A stretch of 15,648 bases of DNA from assembly GCA_023431385.1 (NCBI GenBank), contig JAEYWA010000054.1:1-15648 (forward strand), given 5' to 3'. The notes under the pieces are model-generated. The model was not told where the DNA came from, made no database searches, and was given only the letters and a program-made list of their open reading frames with translations. Positions within the stretch are counted from its first letter, which is position 1; the number at the start of each line of letters is the position of its first letter. Of this stretch, positions 7,015 to 13,693 are shown piece by piece. This DNA is from Bacillota bacterium (GTDB lineage: Bacteria > Bacillota > Clostridia > Acetivibrionales > DSM-1351). Made by a program: the position numbers and the translations under genes.

Positions 7015-7311
7015 GTGATTACAATAGATATAAAATGGTATTCAAATGTATTAAAGGCACTATCCCACCCTAACAGACTGGAACTTTTTCTTGAAATAAG
7101 TCAGCAGCAGGAGAAAAATTTTGAAGAATGTGAGTGTTTTATTTCAGATATTACCAAGAGTTTAAAAATTGGGGCCCCCACAATTTCTCATCACTTAAAG
7201 GAACTTGCAGGTGTGGGTTTGATATTAACAGAGAGAAAAGGGAAGTACCTTGTGGCCCGGGTGAATAAAGAGGTGTTGCATAGGTTAGTCGAGCTTTTCC
7301 CTAAAGTGTAG
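7015..7311 (+). CDS. ArsR-family winged-helix repressor
   Basis: This protein of about 98 residues begins with the ArsR/SmtB signature VLKALSHPNRLELFLEI (12-28), continues with the recognition-helix segment KIGAPTISHHLKELAGVGLI (53-72), and ends with a wing, TERKGKYLVARV. Members dissociate from DNA on metal, thiol or other signals. A CxC pair (Cys39, Cys41) lies near, but three residues before, the position of the ArsR CVCD metal site, so metal sensing is uncertain. The start is unclear: GTG 7015 is the only standard in-frame start, but its AAAAGG (7007-7012) is only two bases away, and an ATG at 7003 is followed at once by TAA. It has its own promoter and is probably co-transcribed with the oxidoreductase gene after it. 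Confidence 0.85.
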   Translation: MITIDIKWYSNVLKALSHPNRLELFLEISQQQEKNFEECECFISDITKSLKIGAPTISHHLKELAGVGLILTERKGKYLVARVNKEVLHRLVELFPKV

Positions 7312-7334
7312 CTTTTTTATATGCAACACTTCGA

Positions 7335-7357
7335 TACTATGACAACTATCATAAGTA
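7335..7357. promoter_or_regulatory. Dyad before the oxidoreductase gene, with candidate repressor site copy 2
   Basis: TACTATGA (7335-7342) pairs with TCAT-A-AGTA (7349-7357), eight pairs with one bulged base. Inside it GACAACTATC (7341-7350) matches nine of ten bases of the GATAACTATC element before the ArsR gene. TACTAT (7335-7340) could be a weak -10. A shared ArsR operator is one reading; a folded intercistronic RNA is another. Confidence 0.35.
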
Positions 7358-7408
7358 CCTGTTCAGATTATTTGCAGTTTGTTAAAAACTGCCGGAAGGA
7401 ATACTCAT

Positions 7409-8509
7409 ATGAGAGATAAAGTACTGGTAATCGGTGGATATGGCCAGGTCGGAAAAGTAATTTGCAACAGTCTAGCTGATGTTCTTCCAGGGAGGGTTAT
7501 TGCAGCCGGAAGAAGTTTGGAAAATGCAAAGCGTTACACCTCGAGAACAATGGGAAAAATAATACCAATGCAGTTGGATATTTATAATGTAGATGTATCG
7601 GATAAAATATTTGAAGAAATTTATATAGTAGTAATGTGTTTAGATCAAAAGAACACAAGGTTTGTCAAGAAATGTATCCAAAATGCTGTACACTACTTAG
7701 ATATATCACCATCCTACAATACACTAGCACAAATAGAAGTGCTTGACTTACAGGCAAAGGAAAATAAATCAACAATAGTTTTGGGGGTAGGATTAGCTCC
7801 AGGGCTTTCAAATTTGTTGGTTAAGCAGAGCAAGTCCTATTTCGATGCAATTAATTCAGTTGATATCTACCTCATGATTGGTATTGGTGAGAGGCATGGG
7901 AAAGATGGAGTAGAATGGTTACTTAATTATATAAACTCCGAATATTGTATTGTTGAAAACAATATCACAAAACGAGTAAAAAGCTTTGAAGACTGTAAGA
8001 TGACCATATTTGATAAAAAGCAGGGACTGCGCAGTACATACCGTTTTGACCTTGCCGATCAACACATTATTCAAAAGCTTCTAAAAGTTAAAAGTGTTTC
8101 TTCCAGATTCTGTTATGACTCTGTTTTCTTAACAAAAGTAGTTGCTGTTTTAAAAAAGTTTGGTTTTTTTAAATTGTTGAGATTTAACTGGATAAGGAAG
8201 CTATATGTGATTATTTTAAATAGTATTCTTAATATTTTTCAAAAACTACATATAGGCTCTGATTTATACTCGGTCAAAATCGATGTACATGGAGTTAGGA
8301 ATAACAATAATCATAGCTTTCAAGCTACTATAGCTGGTAATAATAATACATTAATGACTGGAAGCATTGCCTCGATAGTTACAAGAGAACTATTTTCGAA
8401 TAAGTACCCTGGAGGTGTTTTTTATATTGAAGAACTATTTAATTTGGAGAGCATTGTTGCTAAATTGGAAATAGATTACATATATGATTTTTACTCAGGC
8501 GAAATTTAA
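7409..8509 (+). CDS. Saccharopine dehydrogenase-like NAD(P)-binding oxidoreductase
   Basis: This 366-residue protein has an N-terminal Rossmann fold (KVLVIGGYGQVGKVI, with GGYGQVG at 9-15, then AAGRS at 32-36). The segment YLDISPSYN and the turn LGVGLAPGLSNLLV are typical of the saccharopine dehydrogenase NADP-binding family. The C-terminal half (from about 160) is less recognisable and rich in Lys, Asn and aromatic residues. The substrate is unknown; true lysine-pathway activity is not implied, since this family is mostly uncharacterised. ATG 7409 has GGAAGGA (7394-7400) eight bases upstream; an in-frame TTG at 7379 lacks a ribosome site. The gene is 97 bases after the ArsR repressor, which probably controls it. 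The pair is more AT-rich to the eye than the flanking housekeeping genes, perhaps an acquired unit. Confidence 0.75.
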   Translation: MRDKVLVIGGYGQVGKVICNSLADVLPGRVIAAGRSLENAKRYTSRTMGKIIPMQLDIYNVDVSDKIFEEIYIVVMCLDQKNTRFVKKCIQNAVHYLDISPSYNTLAQIEVLDLQAKENKSTIVLGVGLAPGLSNLLVKQSKSYFDAINSVDIYLMIGIGERHGKDGVEWLLNYINSEYCIVENNITKRVKSFEDCKMTIFDKKQGLRSTYRFDLADQHIIQKLLKVKSVSSRFCYDSVFLTKVVAVLKKFGFFKLLRFNWIRKLYVIILNSILNIFQKLHIGSDLYSVKIDVHGVRNNNNHSFQATIAGNNNTLMTGSIASIVTRELFSNKYPGGVFYIEELFNLESIVAKLEIDYIYDFYSGEI

Positions 8510-8584
8510 ATCATATCAATTTTATTATGAAGAGTTATGAACCTAATAAAGTTGTTATAAAAACATAATTAATTATCTTAATTA

Positions 8585-8613
8585 TTGACAATTCATCAAT
8601 ATTATTAAATAAT
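8585..8613 (+). promoter_or_regulatory. Candidate rimO-pgsA promoter
   Basis: TTGACA (8585-8590), a 17-base spacer and AATAAT (8608-8613) form a plausible sigma-A promoter about 100 bases before rimO. The 8510-8714 gap is very AT-rich and contains no gene that I can support. Confidence 0.45.
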
Positions 8614-8714
8614 TTTTATAGAGATTTATACATTTATATTTCTGATTAATATAGTACAGTTTTTTTGTACCTACACTTGTAGCTGAACATAAACTAATTT
8701 AAGGAGTGTAATTG

Positions 8715-10055
8715 GTGAATAAAAAAATAGGGATTGTGTCTTTAGGATGCCCAAAAAATCTAGTGGACAGTGAAATAATGCTGGGTATGCTTAAGCACGC
8801 GGAGTACGAAATAGTAAACTATAAGGAGAATGCAGAGGTTCTTATTGTTAATACCTGTGGTTTTATAGAGTCTGCTCAACAGGAATCAATAAATACCATC
8901 CTGGAGATGGCAGAGGAAAAGAAGCGAAGTTGTGAAATTCTGATTGTAACAGGCTGTATGGCTGAAAGGTATAAGGAAAAAATACTTGATCTTATACCTG
9001 AAGTTGATGCAGTACTTGGAACGGGCAATTACAAGGAAATTGCCGATGTTATTAACAGAGCATATCGTGGTGAAAAGGTTGTAGCATACGGAAAGTTAAG
9101 TGAGACAGATTATCTTGATGAAGAAAGAATAATCTCATCAAGCAGACATTCAGTATATCTGAAGATTTCAGAAGGCTGCGACAACCGTTGTACCTACTGT
9201 ATCATTCCATATTTACGGGGTGCCTATAGAAGCAGAAAAATGGAAGCGCTTGTAAAAGAAGCTAAAACTCTTACAGCAAATGGTGCCAGGGAGATAATTC
9301 TTGTGGCTCAGGATACAACTAGGTACGGGATTGATATTTATGGAAAGAAAATGCTTTCTGAACTTATACGGGAAATATCTAAAATAGAAAGTGTTGAGTG
9401 GATAAGGCTGTTATATTGTTATCCAGAAGAGATTAATGATGAACTGATCCTTGAAATAGCAACTAATCCTAAAGTATGCAGATATTTGGATATACCAGTT
9501 CAGCATGCATCCGATAGAATATTAAAGCTGATGGGAAGAAGGGGAACTATAGGCGATATACGTAATGCCCTTTCGAAACTCCGGGAGCTGGTACCTGATA
9601 TTGTTTTGAGGACGTCCTTAATTGTTGGATTTCCCGGTGAAACTGAAGAGGATTTTCAGGAATTGGTTGATTTTGTTACAGAATTCAAGTTTGACAGACT
9701 TGGAGTATTTACATACTCGAAGGAAGAGGGTACACCTGCTGCCAAAATGAAAGATCAGATAAGGAAAAATATTAAAATTGATCGCCAAAAAACTATACTG
9801 GAATTACAAAATACTATTAGTGCAGAAATAAATACCAAAAGAATTGGAAAAGTATATAAAGCTATTGTTGACGGGATTGCTGATGATGGTATATTCTATT
9901 ATGGACGAACATATGCAGAAGCCCCGGAGATAGACGGCACAGTATATTTTACCAGTCCTGAACCGTTAAATATCGGGAGTTTTGTTACGATTAAAGTATT
10001 AAACTCTGAAGATTATGATTTGATAGGAGAGGTCATAAATGAACTTACCAAATAA
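8715..10055 (+). CDS. rimO: Ribosomal protein S12 methylthiotransferase RimO
   Basis: This 446-residue radical-SAM methylthiotransferase adds a methylthio group to an aspartate of ribosomal protein S12. The N-terminal UPF0004 domain has SLGCPKNLVDSE, with cluster cysteines at 12, 48 (VNTCGF) and 81 (TGCMAE). The radical-SAM motif CxxxCxxC is at Cys155, Cys159 and Cys162 (EGCDNRCTYCIIP). The C-terminal stretch from about 376 is the TRAM domain. SLGCPKNLVDSE and the sequence around the SAM motif favour RimO over the tRNA enzyme MiaB. Two adjacent starts are possible: TTG 8712, and GTG 8715, which I prefer because AAGGAG (8701-8706) is eight bases from it against five for the TTG. It overlaps pgsA by 17 bases, implying translational coupling. 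Confidence 0.95.
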   Translation: MNKKIGIVSLGCPKNLVDSEIMLGMLKHAEYEIVNYKENAEVLIVNTCGFIESAQQESINTILEMAEEKKRSCEILIVTGCMAERYKEKILDLIPEVDAVLGTGNYKEIADVINRAYRGEKVVAYGKLSETDYLDEERIISSSRHSVYLKISEGCDNRCTYCIIPYLRGAYRSRKMEALVKEAKTLTANGAREIILVAQDTTRYGIDIYGKKMLSELIREISKIESVEWIRLLYCYPEEINDELILEIATNPKVCRYLDIPVQHASDRILKLMGRRGTIGDIRNALSKLRELVPDIVLRTSLIVGFPGETEEDFQELVDFVTEFKFDRLGVFTYSKEEGTPAAKMKDQIRKNIKIDRQKTILELQNTISAEINTKRIGKVYKAIVDGIADDGIFYYGRTYAEAPEIDGTVYFTSPEPLNIGSFVTIKVLNSEDYDLIGEVINELTK

Positions 10056-10659
10056 AATAACAATATCCAGAATAGCTCTTGTGCCATTATTTATGATTTT
10101 TGTAATACCAATTCCTGATGCAACGGTGAACCTGCCAATATTATCTTTTTTAAAGGATGAAATGCTCAGTATAAATAAGTTTATAAACGGTTATGGAAAT
10201 TATGTTGCAGCTATCTTGTTTATTCTTGCTGCAAGCACTGATGGGGTGGATGGCTATATTGCAAGAAAACATAAGCTTGTAACTGCATTTGGTAAGTTCC
10301 TTGACCCTATTGCTGATAAGTTACTGATAACGGCAGCCTTGATAGCTTTGGTACAGAGAGATGTAGTTACAGGATGGGCGGCCATGATAATCATATCCAG
10401 AGAATTGCTGGTAACGGGAATGAGATTGGTAGCAGCCGGTGAAGGCCAGGTTGTTGCAGCAAACAAGTCCGGAAAAATTAAAATGGTATGTCAGACTGTA
10501 GCAGTATCAGTAGCCTTGCTTAATAATTTCCCGTTTTCAATTTTTACTGATATTAAGATAGACGCATATCTTATGTTCATAGCTGTTATAGTAACAATTT
10601 ACTCGGGAATAGACTTTTTTGCTAAGAATATTAAAGTTATCAAACCGGATGACATGTAA
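10039..10659 (+). CDS. pgsA: CDP-diacylglycerol-glycerol-3-phosphate 3-phosphatidyltransferase
   Basis: This 206-residue membrane enzyme has the full CDP-alcohol phosphatidyltransferase motif: Asp68, Asp71-Gly72, Ala75-Arg76, Gly85, Asp89 and Asp93, within DGVDGYIARKHKL and FGKFLDPIADK. Several hydrophobic helices flank it. It makes phosphatidylglycerol phosphate from CDP-diacylglycerol and glycerol-3-phosphate. The start MNLPNKITISRIALVP is typical for PgsA. Between the first two helices lies a polar insertion (about residues 26-52) that makes it slightly longer than many homologues. ATG 10039 lies inside the end of rimO, with GGAGAGG about eight bases upstream. A terminator follows. In Bacillus, pgsA lies just upstream of cinA and recA; here it lies downstream of both. 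Confidence 0.93.
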   Translation: MNLPNKITISRIALVPLFMIFVIPIPDATVNLPILSFLKDEMLSINKFINGYGNYVAAILFILAASTDGVDGYIARKHKLVTAFGKFLDPIADKLLITAALIALVQRDVVTGWAAMIIISRELLVTGMRLVAAGEGQVVAANKSGKIKMVCQTVAVSVALLNNFPFSIFTDIKIDAYLMFIAVIVTIYSGIDFFAKNIKVIKPDDM

Positions 10660-10677
10660 ATAAATAAATACCGTCAG

Positions 10678-10710
10678 ATAGCCGTAATTATTTACGGCTA
10701 TTACTTTTTT
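10678..10710 (+). terminator. Terminator after pgsA
   Basis: A 10-bp perfect stem, ATAGCCGTAA (10678-10687) with TTACGGCTAT (10692-10701), has a four-base loop and a run of six T at 10705-10710. It ends the rimO-pgsA unit. Confidence 0.88.
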
Positions 10711-10894
10711 ATCGTCTAGGAATATAAATGTATTCTATTCGTTTGAATGTGTTAATTTAACTAAGGTTGAGCAAATACATCAGATATTCCAGGTAGAAGA
10801 ATTCCTACACCTTTTTATTCTATAGGTTATAATAGGTGCAGGTCATAAAATCCGTATAAGGCTTTTAAATTTGGTTAATATTATCAGAAAATAG
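10711..10894. other. Gene-free stretch between the pgsA terminator and the fapR promoter
   Basis: I find no supportable coding region, and no rpmF or DUF177 gene of the kind often found before plsX in other Bacillota. There is a TATAAT at 10828-10833 without a good -35, and a weak CACCT (10808-10812) / AGGTG (10834-10838) pairing. Nothing here is convincing as a regulatory RNA. Confidence 0.5.
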
Positions 10895-10923
10895 TTGCAA
10901 TCATGGCAAAGTTAATATATACT
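10895..10923 (+). promoter_or_regulatory. fapR operon promoter
   Basis: TTGCAA (10895-10900), a 17-base spacer and TATACT (10918-10923). The start would be near 10930, seven bases before the FapR-like box. It is the only good promoter I see for the fapR-plsX-fabH-fabD-fabG unit. Confidence 0.65.
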
Positions 10924-10936
10924 TTTGTTATCAGCA

Positions 10937-10955
10937 ATTAGTATCTGGTAATAAT
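10937..10955. promoter_or_regulatory. FapR-like operator
   Basis: ATTAGTATCTGGTAATAAT resembles the Bacillus FapR operator as I recall it (half-sites TTAGTAC / GTACTAA around a short centre). Seven of its nine base pairs across the dyad are symmetric. It lies just downstream of the predicted start, where a bound repressor would block transcription. Autoregulation of fapR-plsX is established in Bacillus subtilis; here it is inferred. Confidence 0.55.
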
Positions 10956-10969
10956 TATAATAATTATTA
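10949..10969. repeat. Perfect 9-3-9 inverted repeat before the fapR ribosome site
   Basis: TAATAATTA (10949-10957) and TAATTATTA (10961-10969) are exact reverse complements around TAA. It overlaps the right end of the FapR-like box and ends three bases before the ribosome site GGGGTGG. It could be an all-A/U mRNA hairpin or a second protein site. Confidence 0.4.
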
Positions 10970-10987
10970 AATAAGGGGTGGTTGTTA

Positions 10988-11578
10988 GTGAGCAGATCGT
11001 CTTCACAAAAACAACAAAGACAAAAGATATTACTTGATAAAATTAAGTATGACCCGTTTTTGACAGATGAAGAATTAGCTGATTTTTTTAAGGTGAGTGT
11101 ACCGACAATTAGATTGGACAGACTGGAATTGGGTATACCCGAACTCAGAGAGAGAATAAAGCATGTTGCTGAAACTAACCATGAAAAGCTGAAATCTATT
11201 GAGGGTAAAGAGTTTATTGGAGAACTTATAGATTTACAGCTCGGACAAAGTGCTATTTCACTTATGGAGACAAATAGTTCAATGGCATTTGAAAAAACTC
11301 ATATTGTAAGAGGACATTACATTTATTCACTTGCTGAGACTCTGGCTATTGCTGTTATTGATGCTCAGGTTGCTCTTGTTGGAATAGCAAACATAAAGTA
11401 TAAAATACCTGTATATTCCGGTGCAAAAATTGTAGCAAAGGCTGAAGTAAAGGAGTCGAAGAAAAACAGATTTATTGTATGGGTTAAAATATTCGAGAAA
11501 AGTGTTGAAGTCTTCAGAGGCAAATTTATTCTAGTTACTGTAGATAAAGGTATTGCTAAAGAACAGCCCGTCAAGTAA
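10988..11578 (+). CDS. fapR: Fatty-acid and phospholipid biosynthesis repressor FapR
   Basis: This 196-residue protein has the FapR layout. An N-terminal helix-turn-helix lies in LTDEELADFFKVSVPTIRLD (25-44), followed by RLELGIPELRERIK (45-58) and a linker helix. A hot-dog (thioesterase-like) effector domain follows from about residue 100 (AFEKTHIVRGHYIYSLAETLA, then DAQVALVGIANIKYK). In Bacillus FapR, malonyl-CoA or malonyl-ACP binds the hot-dog domain and releases the protein from operators of fatty-acid and phospholipid genes. The start is GTG 10988, seven bases after the AAGGGGTGG site; a TTG at 10982 is too close to that site. It heads the plsX-fab genes, and a FapR-like box lies in its own leader. 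plsX follows after 63 bases. Confidence 0.92.
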   Translation: MSRSSSQKQQRQKILLDKIKYDPFLTDEELADFFKVSVPTIRLDRLELGIPELRERIKHVAETNHEKLKSIEGKEFIGELIDLQLGQSAISLMETNSSMAFEKTHIVRGHYIYSLAETLAIAVIDAQVALVGIANIKYKIPVYSGAKIVAKAEVKESKKNRFIVWVKIFEKSVEVFRGKFILVTVDKGIAKEQPVK

Positions 11579-11641
11579 TTATTCAGATTTCAGATTTTTT
11601 GTAATACGGGTTGTCCTGATCAATTGGAGGAAAATTAGTTT

Positions 11642-12670
11642 ATGATAAATATTATTGTTGATGCCATGGGCGGGGATAACGCACCTGATGCTATTATCGA
11701 CGGTTGTATTGAAGCTTTGAACATGGAGGAGGGCTTCAATATCACCCTCGTGGGGATTGGTGAAGTAATAAATGAGAAATTACGTAAAAGAGAGTATAAC
11801 AGAGACAGAATTGAAGTAGTAAATGCTACAGAAGTAATTACCGGGGAAGATACCCCAACAAAGGCTATAAGAAACAAAAAGGACTCCTCTATGGTGGTCG
11901 GCTTAAAAATGCTGAAGGAAAATAAAGGAGACGCTTTTCTATCAGCAGGTAATACAGGCGCTCTTATGACCGGAGCTCTGCTTTTAGTGGGAAGAATGAA
12001 GGGGATCGACAGACCGTCTATGCCTGCACTTGTTCCTACCAGAAAAGAAATGTGCCTGATTATAGATGCAGGTATGAACACAGTTTGCAGACCATTAAAC
12101 TATTTGCAGTTCGGGATAATGGGATCAATATATATGAAAATAATTTATAATTTTGAAAACCCCAAGGTTGGCCTGGTGAATGTGGGTTCAGAGAATGCTA
12201 AGGGTAATGATACCCTGAAACAGTCTTTCGGACTGCTAACAGAATCACCTGTCAATTTTGTTGGTAATATAGAAGGAAATGATATCACCAGCGGTGAGGT
12301 CGACGTTGCCGTTTGTGATGGTTATGTAGGGAATGTGGCACTTAAGCTGTACGAAGGCGCTGGAGTTCTATTTTTGAAGGAATTAAAGAAGATATTTACT
12401 AAAAATATCTTTACAAAAGTTTGTTATCTTTTAATCAAACCGTTTTTTAAAGACTTTAAAAAGAAATTTGATGCCGATGAACTTGCAGGCGCGCCGGTTC
12501 TTGGAATAAATGGTCTTGTAATTAAAAGTCACGGCTCTTCAAAAGCCAAAACAATTAGAACAGCTATTCTAAAAAGAACATTACCTTTAATCAAATATGG
12601 TATTGTAGATGAAATCAAAGAACAATTTAAAAATATGGAGGTGAAGCCCTCTGAGGACGATATCGACTAA
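11642..12670 (+). CDS. plsX: Phosphate acyltransferase PlsX
   Basis: This 342-residue protein is typical PlsX length. It has the N-terminal DAMGGDNAP motif (7-15), TGEDTPTKAIR (67-77) and SAGNTGALM (101-109), plus NVGSENAKGN and the C-terminal HGSS stretch. PlsX converts acyl-ACP to acyl-phosphate, which PlsY uses to start phosphatidic acid synthesis; it is peripheral on the membrane. A usually conserved IDxGAN...CKP segment reads IDAGMNTVCRP here (Gly-Ala to Gly-Met, Lys to Arg). GGAGG (11626-11630) is 11 bases from ATG 11642, a rather long spacing. Its 3' end overlaps fabH by 20 bases and carries the fabH ribosome site, so the two are probably translationally coupled. Confidence 0.95.
   Translation: MINIIVDAMGGDNAPDAIIDGCIEALNMEEGFNITLVGIGEVINEKLRKREYNRDRIEVVNATEVITGEDTPTKAIRNKKDSSMVVGLKMLKENKGDAFLSAGNTGALMTGALLLVGRMKGIDRPSMPALVPTRKEMCLIIDAGMNTVCRPLNYLQFGIMGSIYMKIIYNFENPKVGLVNVGSENAKGNDTLKQSFGLLTESPVNFVGNIEGNDITSGEVDVAVCDGYVGNVALKLYEGAGVLFLKELKKIFTKNIFTKVCYLLIKPFFKDFKKKFDADELAGAPVLGINGLVIKSHGSSKAKTIRTAILKRTLPLIKYGIVDEIKEQFKNMEVKPSEDDID
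12637..12644 (+). promoter_or_regulatory. fabH ribosome binding site deciding a CTG start
   Basis: GGAGGTGA inside the plsX 3' end is an excellent Shine-Dalgarno match. The only codon at the right distance in the fabH frame is CTG 12651, six bases after it. The in-frame TGA at 12642 rules out any start further upstream. Confidence 0.75.
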
Positions 12671-13652
12671 AAGTGTAGGAATACTGGGAACAGGTAGTTG
12701 TTTGCCTGAAAAAGTGCTTACAAACAGTGATTTGGAGCAAATGGTTGAGACTTCTAATGAGTGGATTATAAAGAGAACTGGAATTTCTGAACGAAGAATT
12801 TTAAGAGAAGATGAACCTGCCTATAAACTTGGTATTGAGGCTGCCAGAAAAGCGTTGGAAAATGCTAATGTGGAAGTTGAAGATATTGACTTAATTATTG
12901 TTGCTACTGATACGCCTGATTATATGACACCGTCTACCTCGTGTATAATTCAAGGAGCTATTGGAGCAGTTAATGCTACAGCCTTTGACATTAATGCAGC
13001 CTGCACCGGCTTCATATACGGATTGGTTACAGCGCAACAGTTCATAGCAAACGGAGTATTCAAGCATGCTCTAATTATTGGCTGCGAAGGACTCTCTAAG
13101 ATAGTTGACTGGCAGGACAGAAACACATGTGTACTGTTCGGGGATGGAGCAGGAGCAGCAGTTCTTGGAGAGGTTGCCGAAGGATACGGAATATTGAATT
13201 CCCACCTTGGCTCAGATGGTACTTCAGGAATGTGCCTGACCATCCCGAATCTGTATAACTCCGAAGCTGATAGTGAAAAGAGGCCAAATGGAAAAATTGA
13301 TTCAATTTGGATGGATGGCACTGAAGTATTCAAATTTGCAGTAAAAGCAATGTCATCTGCAACACTACGAGTTTTGGAAGAAATAAATATGACTGTTGAG
13401 GATTTGGATTATATATTCCCCCATCAGGCAAATACCAGAATAATCGACGGCGCTATAAAAAAGCTTGGCGTTACAGATGAGAAACTACACTATGTGATTC
13501 AAAAATATGGAAATATATCTTCTGCATCGATACCTGTAGCCCTTGACGAAGCAAACAGGGAAGGAAAGTTCCAAAAAGGCCACAGTATGGTATTGGTCGG
13601 CTTTGGAGGCGGTCTGACATGGGGATCAATAGCCATGAAGTGGGCAAAATAA
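12651..13652 (+). CDS. fabH: 3-oxoacyl-ACP synthase III (FabH), probable CTG start
   Basis: FabH condenses acetyl- or branched acyl-CoA with malonyl-ACP to begin each fatty acid. The thiolase-fold triad is complete: Cys118 (NAACTGF), His258 (FPHQANTR) and Asn288 (YGNISSAS), and the C-terminal GFGGGLTWG loop is present. From CTG 12651 the protein is 333 residues, a normal length, and it includes the first strand KSVGILGTGSCLPEKVL. Between the in-frame stop at 12642 and that strand there is no ATG, GTG or TTG. The only standard start, TTG 12702, would delete the first strand and has no ribosome site. ATA 12660 is a less likely alternative. It overlaps plsX by 20 bases. The product is certain and the start codon is inferred. 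Confidence 0.93.
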   Translation: MRTISTKSVGILGTGSCLPEKVLTNSDLEQMVETSNEWIIKRTGISERRILREDEPAYKLGIEAARKALENANVEVEDIDLIIVATDTPDYMTPSTSCIIQGAIGAVNATAFDINAACTGFIYGLVTAQQFIANGVFKHALIIGCEGLSKIVDWQDRNTCVLFGDGAGAAVLGEVAEGYGILNSHLGSDGTSGMCLTIPNLYNSEADSEKRPNGKIDSIWMDGTEVFKFAVKAMSSATLRVLEEINMTVEDLDYIFPHQANTRIIDGAIKKLGVTDEKLHYVIQKYGNISSASIPVALDEANREGKFQKGHSMVLVGFGGGLTWGSIAMKWAK

Positions 13653-13693
13653 CAGATTATAATTTTAATTTATATTATAACTTGGAGGTTTTT

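Noticed and set aside
10711..10840. Possible riboswitch or terminator hairpins before fapR
   Set aside because: Only 4-5 bp pairings such as CACCT/AGGTG were found, with no recognisable aptamer core.
11635..12081. 148-codon minus-strand frame over plsX
   Set aside because: Antisense shadow of a clear PlsX with no motif.
12950..13333. 127-codon minus-strand frame over fabH
   Set aside because: Antisense shadow over the FabH active-site region with no independent support.
13619..13693. FabD start upstream within fabH
   Set aside because: The extra residues are not conserved; GGAGG is placed correctly for ATG 13694, where the FPGQGAQ region begins.
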